Shown: positions 29,540 to 37,916 of the stretch, one piece after another | How the letters are laid out: the number at the start of each line of letters is the position of its first letter | Position numbering within the stretch: position 1 is the first letter of the stretch | Source: Pseudocolwellia sp. AS88 | GTDB lineage: Bacteria > Pseudomonadota > Gammaproteobacteria > Enterobacterales > Alteromonadaceae | NCBI RefSeq assembly: GCF_030551755.1 | Contig: NZ_JAUPEC010000008.1 | Coordinates: forward strand, 1 to 64,000 | DNA length: 64,000 nucleotides | Reading direction: 5' to 3' | Program-made: the position numbers and the translations under genes | The notes under the pieces: generated by a model | What the model was told of the DNA's origin: nothing | The model's input: only the letters and a program-made list of their open reading frames with translations | Database searches by the model: none

Positions 29540-30521
29540 GCAAGATCATGATTATAAAGTATTAATAGTAGATGATGAACCTACTAACTTAAGAGTTATT
29601 AAGGAAATACTTGCTAATAATTATAGATTATCCTTCGCTAAAAGTGGTGAAGATGCTTTAAACATTGTAGAAAAAGATCGACCAGATCTTATTTTACTTG
29701 ATGTTATGATGCCTGGGATGACAGGCTTTGAAGTATGTAAAAAGTTAAAGAGTGAAGACAAAACCAAGTCTATCCCTATTATTTTTGTTACCGCGTTAAG
29801 TGACGACACAGATGAAACCATGGGATTTGAAGTAGGCGCTGTAGACTATATTACTAAACCTGTTTCGCCTGCTGTTGTTAAAGCCAGAGTAAAAACTCAT
29901 TTGTCATTAACTCAAGCTGATGAATTAAGAGTTACCCGACTGCAAATTATTCAGAGATTAGGTAAAGCAGCTGAATATAAAGATAACGAAACCGGTATGC
30001 ATGTGATGCGTATGAGTCACTATTCTCAAGTTATCGCTCTGGCGTATGGCTTAACCAATAATCATGCTGAAAATATTCTAAATGCTGCTCCTATGCATGA
30101 TATTGGTAAGATCGGTATTCCTGATAGTATTATATTGAAACCAGGTAAATTAACGGATGAAGAATTTGCTGTGATGAAAACTCATCCACAAATAGGCGCT
30201 GAAATTTTAGGTGATACTAATTCTGAATTACTTTGCTTAGCTAAATCGATTTCTTTAACTCACCATGAAAAATGGGATGGCACGGGGTACCCTAATCAAC
30301 TAAAGGGTGAAGAAATCCCCATTGAAGGTCGTATTGTTGCAATTGCTGACGTTTTTGATGCCTTAACCAGTAAAAGACCATACAAAGAAGCTTGGTCCGT
30401 TGAACAAACAATGGAGTTTATTCATAGCCAAAAGGGGATACACTTTGATCCTGAGCTTGTGGGGGTTTTAGATCAAGAGCTTGATAAGATATTAAAAATT
30501 AAAGATACATGGGTCGACTAA
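29517..30521 (+). CDS. Response regulator with HD-GYP phosphodiesterase domain
   Basis: 334 residues, RpfG-like. A receiver domain has DDE at the start and phospho-acceptor D in LILLDVMMPGMTG (near 60). A complete HD-GYP domain follows: HDIGKIGIPDS near 193, HHEKWDGTGYP near 248-256 and DVFDALTSKRPYK. HD-GYP enzymes hydrolyse cyclic di-GMP. It overlaps the end of the MHYT kinase gene; an alternative ATG lies at 29529, and neither has a strong ribosome site, which points to translational coupling. The two genes form a sensor-to-c-di-GMP pathway. Confidence 0.93.
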   Translation: MGTEMRVEQDHDYKVLIVDDEPTNLRVIKEILANNYRLSFAKSGEDALNIVEKDRPDLILLDVMMPGMTGFEVCKKLKSEDKTKSIPIIFVTALSDDTDETMGFEVGAVDYITKPVSPAVVKARVKTHLSLTQADELRVTRLQIIQRLGKAAEYKDNETGMHVMRMSHYSQVIALAYGLTNNHAENILNAAPMHDIGKIGIPDSIILKPGKLTDEEFAVMKTHPQIGAEILGDTNSELLCLAKSISLTHHEKWDGTGYPNQLKGEEIPIEGRIVAIADVFDALTSKRPYKEAWSVEQTMEFIHSQKGIHFDPELVGVLDQELDKILKIKDTWVD

Positions 30522-30621
30522 TTATTATGCTTTTATAAACAGCTTATATGTCGAGTCGCTTAGTTGAATTAGGCTAATGTTTTACCTTGAAATACGTAAG
30601 TGAATCATCAAGTAATAAACA

Positions 30622-30652
30622 AAAAAACGAAGATATATTATCTTCGTTTTTT
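30622..30652. terminator. Bidirectional terminator between HD-GYP and Spy-like genes
   Basis: AAAAAACGAAGATA and TATCTTCGTTTTTT flank a short loop; the stem has an A run on one side and T run on the other. Confidence 0.88.
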
Positions 30653-30722
30653 ATTTGTATTAATCCAAACTTAAGATGGGAACTAATCAACTTAAGTAGA
30701 CCTGCTAAGCTAAGTTAAAAGC

Positions 30723-31223
30723 TTAACTTTCAGTAGAAGACTCTTCTTCCATTGCTGCTTTTTTAGCTTTGCGCTCTTCGCGTTTCTCTTTGCGACGTTC
30801 TTTTCTTTTTTCACGAAACTCTTTTTTCTTTTCTTTAATTAAAGCTTGTAGCTCTTCATGAGAATCGATATAAGCTTTAACCTTATCGCGATTTTCTTCA
30901 CGCTTATCCTCTAATTCGTCTTTTTTCGCTTCTAAAGCTTCTATATCACCAGAATCCTTAAGTGCTTTTAATGCTTCACGAGTCGATTTGTGTTCAGCTT
31001 TCTTCAGATCAATTTCGCCTTGGGTAATATCACCTTGCGCAAGCATGTATTCAGTTACAATGTCACGTATATCGAATCCCATTTTATGACCACGCATTTT
31101 TTGTCCGTGTTTACCATGCGACTTTTCAGCACAGTCTGACTCTTTATCTGAATGGAATGCGTTGGCATTAAAACCAGCAGTAAGTGCTAAAATCATTGCG
31201 ATTGAAACTAATTTGATTTTCAT
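30723..31223 (-). CDS. Charged periplasmic Spy/CpxP-like protein, paralogue 1
   Basis: 166 residues. A signal peptide (KLVSIAMILALTAGFNANA) precedes a histidine-rich stretch and long charged helices ending in K/E/R-rich sequence. It shares YML-x-x-GD-x-T, ALKAL-x-x-SGD and AYIDSHEEL with the 41964 gene (YML-x-x-GDMT, ELKALKKSGD, EYIDSHPEL), so the two are paralogues. AAGGAA precedes the ATG. Its leader starts at an ECF-type promoter identical in -35, -10 and spacer to that of the sigma-factor operon at 43860. A Spy-like chaperone or metal/stress sensor role is inferred. Confidence 0.72.
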   Translation of the reverse strand: MKIKLVSIAMILALTAGFNANAFHSDKESDCAEKSHGKHGQKMRGHKMGFDIRDIVTEYMLAQGDITQGEIDLKKAEHKSTREALKALKDSGDIEALEAKKDELEDKREENRDKVKAYIDSHEELQALIKEKKKEFREKRKERRKEKREERKAKKAAMEEESSTES

Positions 31224-31329
31224 AAGAATTCCTTCTTTAAATGATTGTAATTACTTTATTTTCTTGTAAATACATTTTGTGATTATTAGTAAGTCGTAAA
31301 GTATTTATTACTTACTTCTTTCATAGCCT

Positions 31330-31357
31330 GTAACGATTGTTAGCATTGAAAGGTTGC
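31330..31357 (-). promoter_or_regulatory. ECF-sigma promoter of Spy-like paralogue 1
   Basis: On the minus strand GCAACCTTT (31357-31349), a 13-base spacer and CGTTAC (31335-31330). The same boxes and spacer stand before the ECF sigma operon at 43903-43930. Confidence 0.72.
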
Positions 31358-31683
31358 AAAATAAATGATCAATAATTTGAAATGAGTTATTTTATTTCAT
31401 CTGTATAATATTATTTTTCTAATTAAATCAGTAGATTAAAGAAAGACAAAAAAAGATGAAAATAATCATAAAAAATAGCAATTTTTGTTCGCTACTATCC
31501 TTAATTGATAAGTTGAAGGTTATATTTTTGTGTAAGTAGGGGCTTAGATACAATTAATTAAATGATGTTTTTTTGATTTTATTTGAAAAAAATAAAGACC
31601 TAAAATAAGTAAAAGAGAATGATAAAAATTGAATCTATTAATGTGGTTTCAGGTGAGTTAATTAATTTATGCAGTAGTAAACA

Positions 31684-31727
31684 CAAAAAAACGATAAAAA
31701 GAGTGAAATGCTTCATACTTTTTATCG
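31684..31727 (-). terminator. Terminator after the TSP3 repeat protein
   Basis: CGATAAAAAG (31692-31701) pairs with CTTTTTATCG (31718-31727). The A run at 31684-31690 reads as a T run on the minus strand. The rest of 31358-31683 shows no gene. Confidence 0.78.
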
Positions 31728-31763
31728 CTTTGTTTATCTGTTTAGCCTTTTAAGTAAAACTGA

Positions 31764-34700
31764 TTACTGCTTCTTTTTTGTGGGTTTAATTAAGCTTTTA
31801 CAAAAAGAGAATGATAATCGTAAGCCCGCTAAAAGAAGTAACCAATAAGCACTACCACCACTACTTGATTGTTCGGGTGTTGTTGCTTGTGCTATTTCTG
31901 AATTAGGGATTACTGCAATTCCACCTGGATCATCTATAACACCATTGGCTATTCCATCAGCATCGTTAGGGCCACCATCTTGAATAAGTAAGCGTACACA
32001 TTCGTTACCTTCCGTTAAACCGTCACTATATTCAGTGCTCGTCAGGGCTGGGCAAACACCATTGTCTAATGGGGCAGAAGATAAGCTGTTTTGGCCATCT
32101 TCAACAAAGTTTTTCCATCCACTTTCAGCACTGTATTTACGATATAGGGCAAATTCTGGAATAGCTTGGTCAAGTGGTACAACTACCATAACTGATTGTC
32201 CTACAGGAGAAACACCTTGAATTATGAAATCAAAATAATCGCCACGTCTATCGTATGTATCGTTGTCTATTAAGCCGGTTCCATCAATATCTACTTGCGA
32301 CATTTGAACACCATCTGAATATTGCTGGCGTGCATATTTACCTAAACTAATAGTTAAACCTGGCTCAGTTTCCATTAATTTAACTTCTGCTGAGTTAACA
32401 TGCAATTGTTGTAAATAACCGATATCTGAACTGTCCATAAAAGCAGGCAGACCATCGTTATCGTCATCTTGATAACCTTCGACAGTATCAATTATTCCGT
32501 CACGGTCAGTATCAGTATCGTCAATAACAGGGCGTTCACTAAGTAGTGGTATGTAAACATATTGGGTTTGTTCTAAAGCCGGTGTGCCATTATCGATAAC
32601 GGTTACTGATAATGATATTAAACTTCTATCTTCATCAGTTAACTCAACATCAAGTGGATCGATAATAACAGTAAGAGAATTACCACTAATTCTGGCATTG
32701 ATCCTTTCTGGAATATCCCAAGTAACAACGTGTTCATCACTTATGTTTTTATCATCAATGGTTAATTTAAGATTAGCTACCCCTTCATCTTCGGCAATAG
32801 AAGCGACCGAAAGATTATTCTGAACAAGTGTTGTAGAAATACTCGCTAGTACATTATCTTCGGTAACTGTAATTTGTTGTATATCATGATCACCCGCATT
32901 GGTTTGCTCGGTAAATGAAACAATCAGTAATTCGTCACCTTCTGTTTGAAAGTCTTCATTGAGAGGAATATCAATATAACCTGAAGTACCTTCTGTAATG
33001 ACAATTTTATCATCTGATAAAGTGTAATCTAATGTATCTACACTACCTGTTACAGCGATAGGTATCTCTAATGGGTAAGTAGGAGATTCTCCAGAAAGTA
33101 CCACATTAACTCTGGCCGTAGCTCCTTCTGCGACGATTTGGTCTTGATAAAAATTAACTAATGGATGCACATATAATGATTGCTCAACACGAGTTGTATT
33201 TCCTGCTAAATCTGTGGCACGCCAAACAACATTATAAACACCTGAAGGCAAATTATTTAAACCAGTTTCGAAACCAAGTGGAACTAACGAGCAACAATTT
33301 AATCCGTCGTGCCCATCTTCCACAGATACATTTGTTTGTTCAACCAACTCAGTTAACGATAGCTTTGTAAAAGTATGATTTGCAAGAACATGTACTACTT
33401 CTGGGACAGTAATTACTGGTGCGTAATCGTCTAGTAATGGATTCGTATTATTACGTTCTTCTTCAGAGTTGATTACACCATCTTGATCTGTATCAAGTGA
33501 AGCATCACTAGCATCTAAAGGATTAAAGCCATATTGAGCTTCGAAGATGTCGCTCATTCCGTCATTATCATCATCTAGATCGGCATTGTTACCTAAACCA
33601 TCGTTATCAAAATCATCGGTTTCATTGTTTATTAGTGGTAAGTCGTCTAAATGATCTGGGATATTGTCGCCATCGTCATCGGTATCGTAAACATTACCTA
33701 TACCATCGCCATCGGTATCAAGATATTCCACAGGATCTAACGGAAATGCATCTTCGATATCCAAAACGCCATCATTGTCGTCGTCGCTATCTGCATTATT
33801 ACCAACGCCATCATTATCAGCATCAGCTGATTCATTACTATCTAATGGAAATAAATCAATATTATCAAGCACGCCGTCATTATCGTCATCATTGTCTAAA
33901 ACATTACCAATACCATCATTATCTGTATCTAAGGTTTCGCCAGGATCAAGAGGGAAACTGTCATCTGCATCTAGTATGCCGTCGTTATCGTCGTCACCAT
34001 CGGCGTTGTTTCCTATCCCATCTCCATCGTCATCTCGTTGTTCTTGAATATTCAGTGGGTATAAATCATCGCTGTCGTTGGTGCCATCGTTATCGTCATC
34101 GAGGTCTGTATTGTTACCAATGCCATCGCCATCAGTGTCTAACCATTCCGAAGAGTCATAAGGGAAGGCGTCTATACTATCAACGCGTCCATCGTTATCG
34201 TCATCGCTATCGGTATTGTCACCAACTAGATCACCGTCAGTATCTACCGCTTCAGTAGCGTCCAATCTGAATGCATCATTAATGTCGAGTACACCATCGC
34301 CATCGTCGTCAGTATCAGTATTGTTGCCAATACCGTCACCATCTGTATCTAGGTATTCGCCTGAATCAAGAGGGAAGTCGTCATCGCCATCAACATGACC
34401 GTCATTATCATCGTCAGCATCGCTATTGTTACCTGTGCCGTCTCCGTCAGTATCTAACCATTCAAGTGCGTTTTGTGGGAAAGCATCTACGCTATCAAGA
34501 AAGCCATCGTTGTCATCATCGGTATCAGCTAAGTTTGCTATACCATCGCCATCGGTATCTGTTGTTTCAGCAGGATCTAAAGGTTCTGGATCTGCAGTAT
34601 TAAGAATGCCATCTCCATCTATGTCGTCGTCAGAGTTATCGCCAATACCATCGCCGTCTAAGTCTGCTGTTTCTGTTGCATCAAATGGAAATGCATCAGC

Positions 34701-35732
34701 ACTATCTGAAACACCATCATTATCGTCATCTGTATCAGCATTATTACCTAAGCCATCGCCATCATTGTCTGCCCATTCTGTGGCATCATCAGGAAAAACA
34801 TCAGTACCACTTGGGGTTGATCTATTATCAGTAATGCCATCACCATCATCATCACTGTCAGCGTTATTACCAACACCATCGCCGTCACTGTCTTCAAATT
34901 CATTTGGATCTGTGCGGAAAGCATCAGCACCATCTAAAACACCATCATTATCGTCATCTGTATCGGCATTATCGCCAATGAGATCACCATCGCTATCAAC
35001 CCATTCGGTAGGATCATCAGGCAAAAAGTCGATTGAATCACTAAAGCTGTCACCGTCATTATCACTGTCAGAGTTGTCACCTATGCCATCACCATCAAGA
35101 TCTCTTGATTCTGAGTTATTTAATGGAAATAAATCTTCTGAATCAGGTGAGCCATCATTATCATCATCAAGATCAGCGTTGTTCCCTATACCATCAAAAT
35201 CAGTATCAAGTTGTTCGGTATCATCCAATGGAAACGCATCATATAAATCGATAGTGCCATCACCATCATCATCACCATCGGTATTGTTACCAATGGTATC
35301 GCTGTCGGTATCTAGCCATTCATTCGCATTTAATGGGAATGCATCTACGTTATCGAGAAATCCGTCGTTGTCATCATCGGTATCAACCGAATCTCCTAAA
35401 CAATCACCGTCGGTGTCTAGCCATTCAGTAGCGTCTTCAGGGAAGGGATCGTATAAATCAATAACTGGATCGCCATCATTATTATTATCTGAGGTATCAG
35501 GAATGCCATCGCCATCATCATCGTCATCAGCATTATTACCTATGCCATCTAAATCGGTGTCGTACCATTCGCTAGCATCACTTGGAAATAAGTCTATGCT
35601 GTCGTCAACACCATCACCATCTGTGTCGGTAACCGGAGTTGGAATAGGGCAAGCAGCCGCATGAGTTACGTTAGTCGCTATACTGCTAGCAATTAATATT
35701 GCTAATATTGAAAGTTTGAACTTGATGGGCAT
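31764..35732 (-). CDS. Giant thrombospondin type 3 repeat protein with GlyGly-CTERM anchor
   Basis: 1322-residue secreted protein. After a signal peptide (KLSILAILIASSIATNVTHA) come 19 tandem units of about 39 residues (to about residue 750), each with a D-x-D-x-DG-x-x-D calcium-binding loop and an FP-x-D-x-x-E spacer. Next are an HYR-like beta domain (SGVYNVVWRATDLAGN), a Calx-beta-like domain (EGTSGYIDIPLNEDFQTEGDE), another beta region and a final D-x-D-x-DG loop. The C-terminus SSGGSAYWLLLLAGL plus lysines fits GlyGly-CTERM sorting by rhombosortase. It is probably a calcium-stiffened surface or adhesion protein. It lies downstream of an outer-membrane-type gene, separated by 136 bases with a hairpin before its ribosome site. 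Confidence 0.85.
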   Translation of the reverse strand: MPIKFKLSILAILIASSIATNVTHAAACPIPTPVTDTDGDGVDDSIDLFPSDASEWYDTDLDGIGNNADDDDDGDGIPDTSDNNNDGDPVIDLYDPFPEDATEWLDTDGDCLGDSVDTDDDNDGFLDNVDAFPLNANEWLDTDSDTIGNNTDGDDDGDGTIDLYDAFPLDDTEQLDTDFDGIGNNADLDDDNDGSPDSEDLFPLNNSESRDLDGDGIGDNSDSDNDGDSFSDSIDFLPDDPTEWVDSDGDLIGDNADTDDDNDGVLDGADAFRTDPNEFEDSDGDGVGNNADSDDDGDGITDNRSTPSGTDVFPDDATEWADNDGDGLGNNADTDDDNDGVSDSADAFPFDATETADLDGDGIGDNSDDDIDGDGILNTADPEPLDPAETTDTDGDGIANLADTDDDNDGFLDSVDAFPQNALEWLDTDGDGTGNNSDADDDNDGHVDGDDDFPLDSGEYLDTDGDGIGNNTDTDDDGDGVLDINDAFRLDATEAVDTDGDLVGDNTDSDDDNDGRVDSIDAFPYDSSEWLDTDGDGIGNNTDLDDDNDGTNDSDDLYPLNIQEQRDDDGDGIGNNADGDDDNDGILDADDSFPLDPGETLDTDNDGIGNVLDNDDDNDGVLDNIDLFPLDSNESADADNDGVGNNADSDDDNDGVLDIEDAFPLDPVEYLDTDGDGIGNVYDTDDDGDNIPDHLDDLPLINNETDDFDNDGLGNNADLDDDNDGMSDIFEAQYGFNPLDASDASLDTDQDGVINSEEERNNTNPLLDDYAPVITVPEVVHVLANHTFTKLSLTELVEQTNVSVEDGHDGLNCCSLVPLGFETGLNNLPSGVYNVVWRATDLAGNTTRVEQSLYVHPLVNFYQDQIVAEGATARVNVVLSGESPTYPLEIPIAVTGSVDTLDYTLSDDKIVITEGTSGYIDIPLNEDFQTEGDELLIVSFTEQTNAGDHDIQQITVTEDNVLASISTTLVQNNLSVASIAEDEGVANLKLTIDDKNISDEHVVTWDIPERINARISGNSLTVIIDPLDVELTDEDRSLISLSVTVIDNGTPALEQTQYVYIPLLSERPVIDDTDTDRDGIIDTVEGYQDDDNDGLPAFMDSSDIGYLQQLHVNSAEVKLMETEPGLTISLGKYARQQYSDGVQMSQVDIDGTGLIDNDTYDRRGDYFDFIIQGVSPVGQSVMVVVPLDQAIPEFALYRKYSAESGWKNFVEDGQNSLSSAPLDNGVCPALTSTEYSDGLTEGNECVRLLIQDGGPNDADGIANGVIDDPGGIAVIPNSEIAQATTPEQSSSGGSAYWLLLLAGLRLSFSFCKSLIKPTKKKQ

Positions 35733-35745
35733 TTATTTCTCCATT

Positions 35746-35776
35746 AAAAGCGTTAGGGCATTGAGTTAACGCTTTT
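35746..35776 (-). promoter_or_regulatory. Hairpin in the leader of the TSP3 protein gene
   Basis: AAAAGCGTTA and TAACGCTTTT form a 10-bp stem with a loop of about 11 bases. On the minus strand it ends in TTTT just before GGAGA and the start codon, so it may partly terminate transcription from the gene at 36531 or control translation. Confidence 0.5.
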
Positions 35777-35868
35777 GCTGACTTTTACCCGTTAATTCTA
35801 TGCTAGAGAGTTAACGTGTTGCTTAAGTCATTTATTTTATTTTTTAATCAGTTAGTTGGTACTTAATA

Positions 35869-36531
35869 CTAGTAGTTGATCACTTTACCAAATTTATGAT
35901 TGATACCTAAAAATATAGAGCTGATATCACCAAACTCTGAAAAACTTGGTTGGTACTTCAAGCCTAAAACAAGCGCTGTTTTTTTATCGAAATTGTAATG
36001 GGTTGAAACAGCAAGTAAGGGGTTAATATCGCCTTTTTCAGAGAAGTATCTTTCTTCGTTTAAATCAGTCCAAAAAAACTTATTATCTGTTAAGCCTAAT
36101 GATGCACCTGCTTGATATTCTATCGTCACTTTCTTTAAAAAGTTATTGTAACCTCTTAATTTTTGGCGATAACTTAGTGTTGCATCGATAGTACTATTGT
36201 TAAAATACAAATCACCTTTGTCTTCATCAATAACTATATCTTGTAGCCATTCAATTTGTACATTGTAGTACCAGTCAACACTGATATCGCGTAATGAACT
36301 ATAACCAACTGACCAATAAAAATTACTGCCTTTGCTAAAGTTATCGGCAACGGCAACACTAAAACCGGCAGTTTTTGACTCGCTGCCTTTGTGTAAATTA
36401 AAAATTGTCTCTATTGCTAGTGCATTAGTGCAAGGTAACGTCAATAAACCAGCAAGCGTAATATTACGTAAATTTTTTTTTAGTGAGTTGTTTTTATTGG
36501 TTTTATTTTTTTTAGTTGTAGTTACTGTCAT
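35869..36531 (-). CDS. Putative outer-membrane beta-barrel protein
   Basis: 220 residues. A basic N-terminus and signal peptide (NITLAGLLTLPCTNALA) precede alternating amphipathic strands rich in aromatic residues (NFYWSVGYSSL, WYYNVQIEWLQD, TIDATLSYRQKL, TIEYQAGASLGL, TALVLGLKYQPSF). It ends FLGINHKFGKVINY, a barrel-like final strand. It has no recognised family. Co-orientation and closeness to the TSP3 protein suggest a shared surface function or a transport/anchor partner, which is inference. Confidence 0.6.
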   Translation of the reverse strand: MTVTTTKKNKTNKNNSLKKNLRNITLAGLLTLPCTNALAIETIFNLHKGSESKTAGFSVAVADNFSKGSNFYWSVGYSSLRDISVDWYYNVQIEWLQDIVIDEDKGDLYFNNSTIDATLSYRQKLRGYNNFLKKVTIEYQAGASLGLTDNKFFWTDLNEERYFSEKGDINPLLAVSTHYNFDKKTALVLGLKYQPSFSEFGDISSIFLGINHKFGKVINY

Positions 36532-36930
36532 TTGTAAATCACCAGGGTTGTATTAAAGTTAAGCTATTGAAATAATTAAAAGCAATTATTAAACCATAAA
36601 TATTAAAATCTACATTAGCTCATAATTTATGATTGAAAATCAGATAGGAAATGTATTAATAGAAGTATATGCGATGATAAATATACTTCCATTAAATAGG
36701 CGTCTAAAAAGAGGAAATACTAAGAAGTGTTGAGTGAGGTATCCTAATTTTTTCTTACCTAAGAAACTTTAACTTACAAAATACGCTCAATTCTTAGTTG
36801 ATTAATCTTCCATTATATTATGTGTTTTTAGTAGTATTAGATGATTACGCTCATTTTATAAAGCATTAATCTCGCGAAAAGTTTGTTTGGAAATTTATAT
36901 TATTCAATTTAATATTTAGGATGAAAAGCT
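36532..36930. other. Non-coding gap with a perfect dyad
   Basis: No credible frame. GAAGTATAT (36662-36670) and ATATACTTC (36681-36689) form a perfect 9-bp inverted repeat with a 10-base centre and no T run, so it is an operator or structured-RNA candidate between two divergent genes. Confidence 0.35.
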
Positions 36931-37830
36931 ATGCATGAATCAAAGTTAAGCCCTACAGAAATCCCTCAAGAAGCGTTTGATTGGTATGATGAATATGCCC
37001 ATGGATGTATTGATCGTAGAACCTTTTTATCACGCTTAGGAACATTAGCTGTAGCCGGTTTAACGGCGAGTGTTGTAGCTTCTGCCTTACTTCCTAATTA
37101 TGCCCTTGCAGAAACCGTGTCGTTTAACGATCCAACGATCAAAGCGACTTACGCTACTTTCACTTCTGCAAAAGGTCATGGAGAAGGGCGAGGTTATTTA
37201 GTTGAGCCAACAAATGTTGATGCTTCAATGCCTGTCGTACTTGTTGTACATGAGAATAGAGGCCTTAATCCTTATGTTAAAGATGTTGCACGACGTTTTG
37301 CTAAACTAGGTTTTATCGCGTTTGCTCCTGATGCATTGCATCCTTTAGGCGGTTATCCAGGAAATGATGATGAAGGTCGCGCTATGCAAAAAAGTTTAGA
37401 CCGCGATAAAATTGAAGCTGACTTTATTGCCGCCGCAGAGTTCTTAAAAGCTCACCCTAAAGGTAACGGTAAGTTAGGTGTGGTTGGTTTTTGTTTTGGT
37501 GGTTATATCAGCAATATGCTGGCGGCTGCTATTCCTGATGTTATTGATGCTGCGGTACCATATTATGGAACACCAGCTAAAGCCGATATTATTAAAAATA
37601 TAAAAAGCCCAATATTATTACAATTTGCTGAAAACGATAAACGAGTTAATGCAACATGGCCAGAATATGAAGCTTTATTGAAAAGTAAAGTTGTTGATTA
37701 CCAAGCTCATATTTATAAAGACACACAGCATGGTTTTCATAACGACTCTACACAACGCTACGATCCTGAAGCAGCAGAATTGTCGTGGCAACGAACGATT
37801 GCCTTTTTTGAGAAACATTTAGCTAGCTAA
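36931..37830 (+). CDS. Dienelactone hydrolase family protein with Tat signal
   Basis: 299-residue alpha/beta hydrolase. The N-terminus carries a twin-arginine signal (DRRTFLSRLGTLAVAGLTASVVASALLP), so it is exported folded. The catalytic cysteine stands in VVGFCFGGYISNM (C about 187), an acid in FAENDKRVN, and the histidine in TQHGFHND (about 267), as in dienelactone hydrolase. ENRGLNPYVKDVARRFAKLGF is the usual family segment after strand 3. The natural substrate is unknown; many relatives are general carboxylester hydrolases. It is monocistronic with a hairpin downstream. Confidence 0.9.
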   Translation: MHESKLSPTEIPQEAFDWYDEYAHGCIDRRTFLSRLGTLAVAGLTASVVASALLPNYALAETVSFNDPTIKATYATFTSAKGHGEGRGYLVEPTNVDASMPVVLVVHENRGLNPYVKDVARRFAKLGFIAFAPDALHPLGGYPGNDDEGRAMQKSLDRDKIEADFIAAAEFLKAHPKGNGKLGVVGFCFGGYISNMLAAAIPDVIDAAVPYYGTPAKADIIKNIKSPILLQFAENDKRVNATWPEYEALLKSKVVDYQAHIYKDTQHGFHNDSTQRYDPEAAELSWQRTIAFFEKHLAS

Positions 37831-37853
37831 TTTTATGTATTTGAATTGTTTAA

Positions 37854-37882
37854 TTAGGCGACTTAAGGTGTTAGTCGCCTAA
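37854..37882. terminator. Bidirectional hairpin between convergent hydrolase and lactate dehydrogenase genes
   Basis: TTAGGCGACT and AGTCGCCTAA form a 10-bp stem with a 9-base loop. T runs are weak, so efficiency is uncertain. Confidence 0.6.
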
Positions 37883-37916
37883 TAAATACATCAATAAAAG
37901 CTTATAGGCATGATGT

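Noticed and set aside
34426-35664. A 412-codon open frame opposite the TSP3 repeat gene, rich in serine and proline
   Set aside because: It is the complement of the aspartate/glycine-rich repeats, whose codon bias keeps the opposite frame open. It has no ribosome site and its composition mirrors the repeat period. The same holds for 33635-34258 and 33775-34047.
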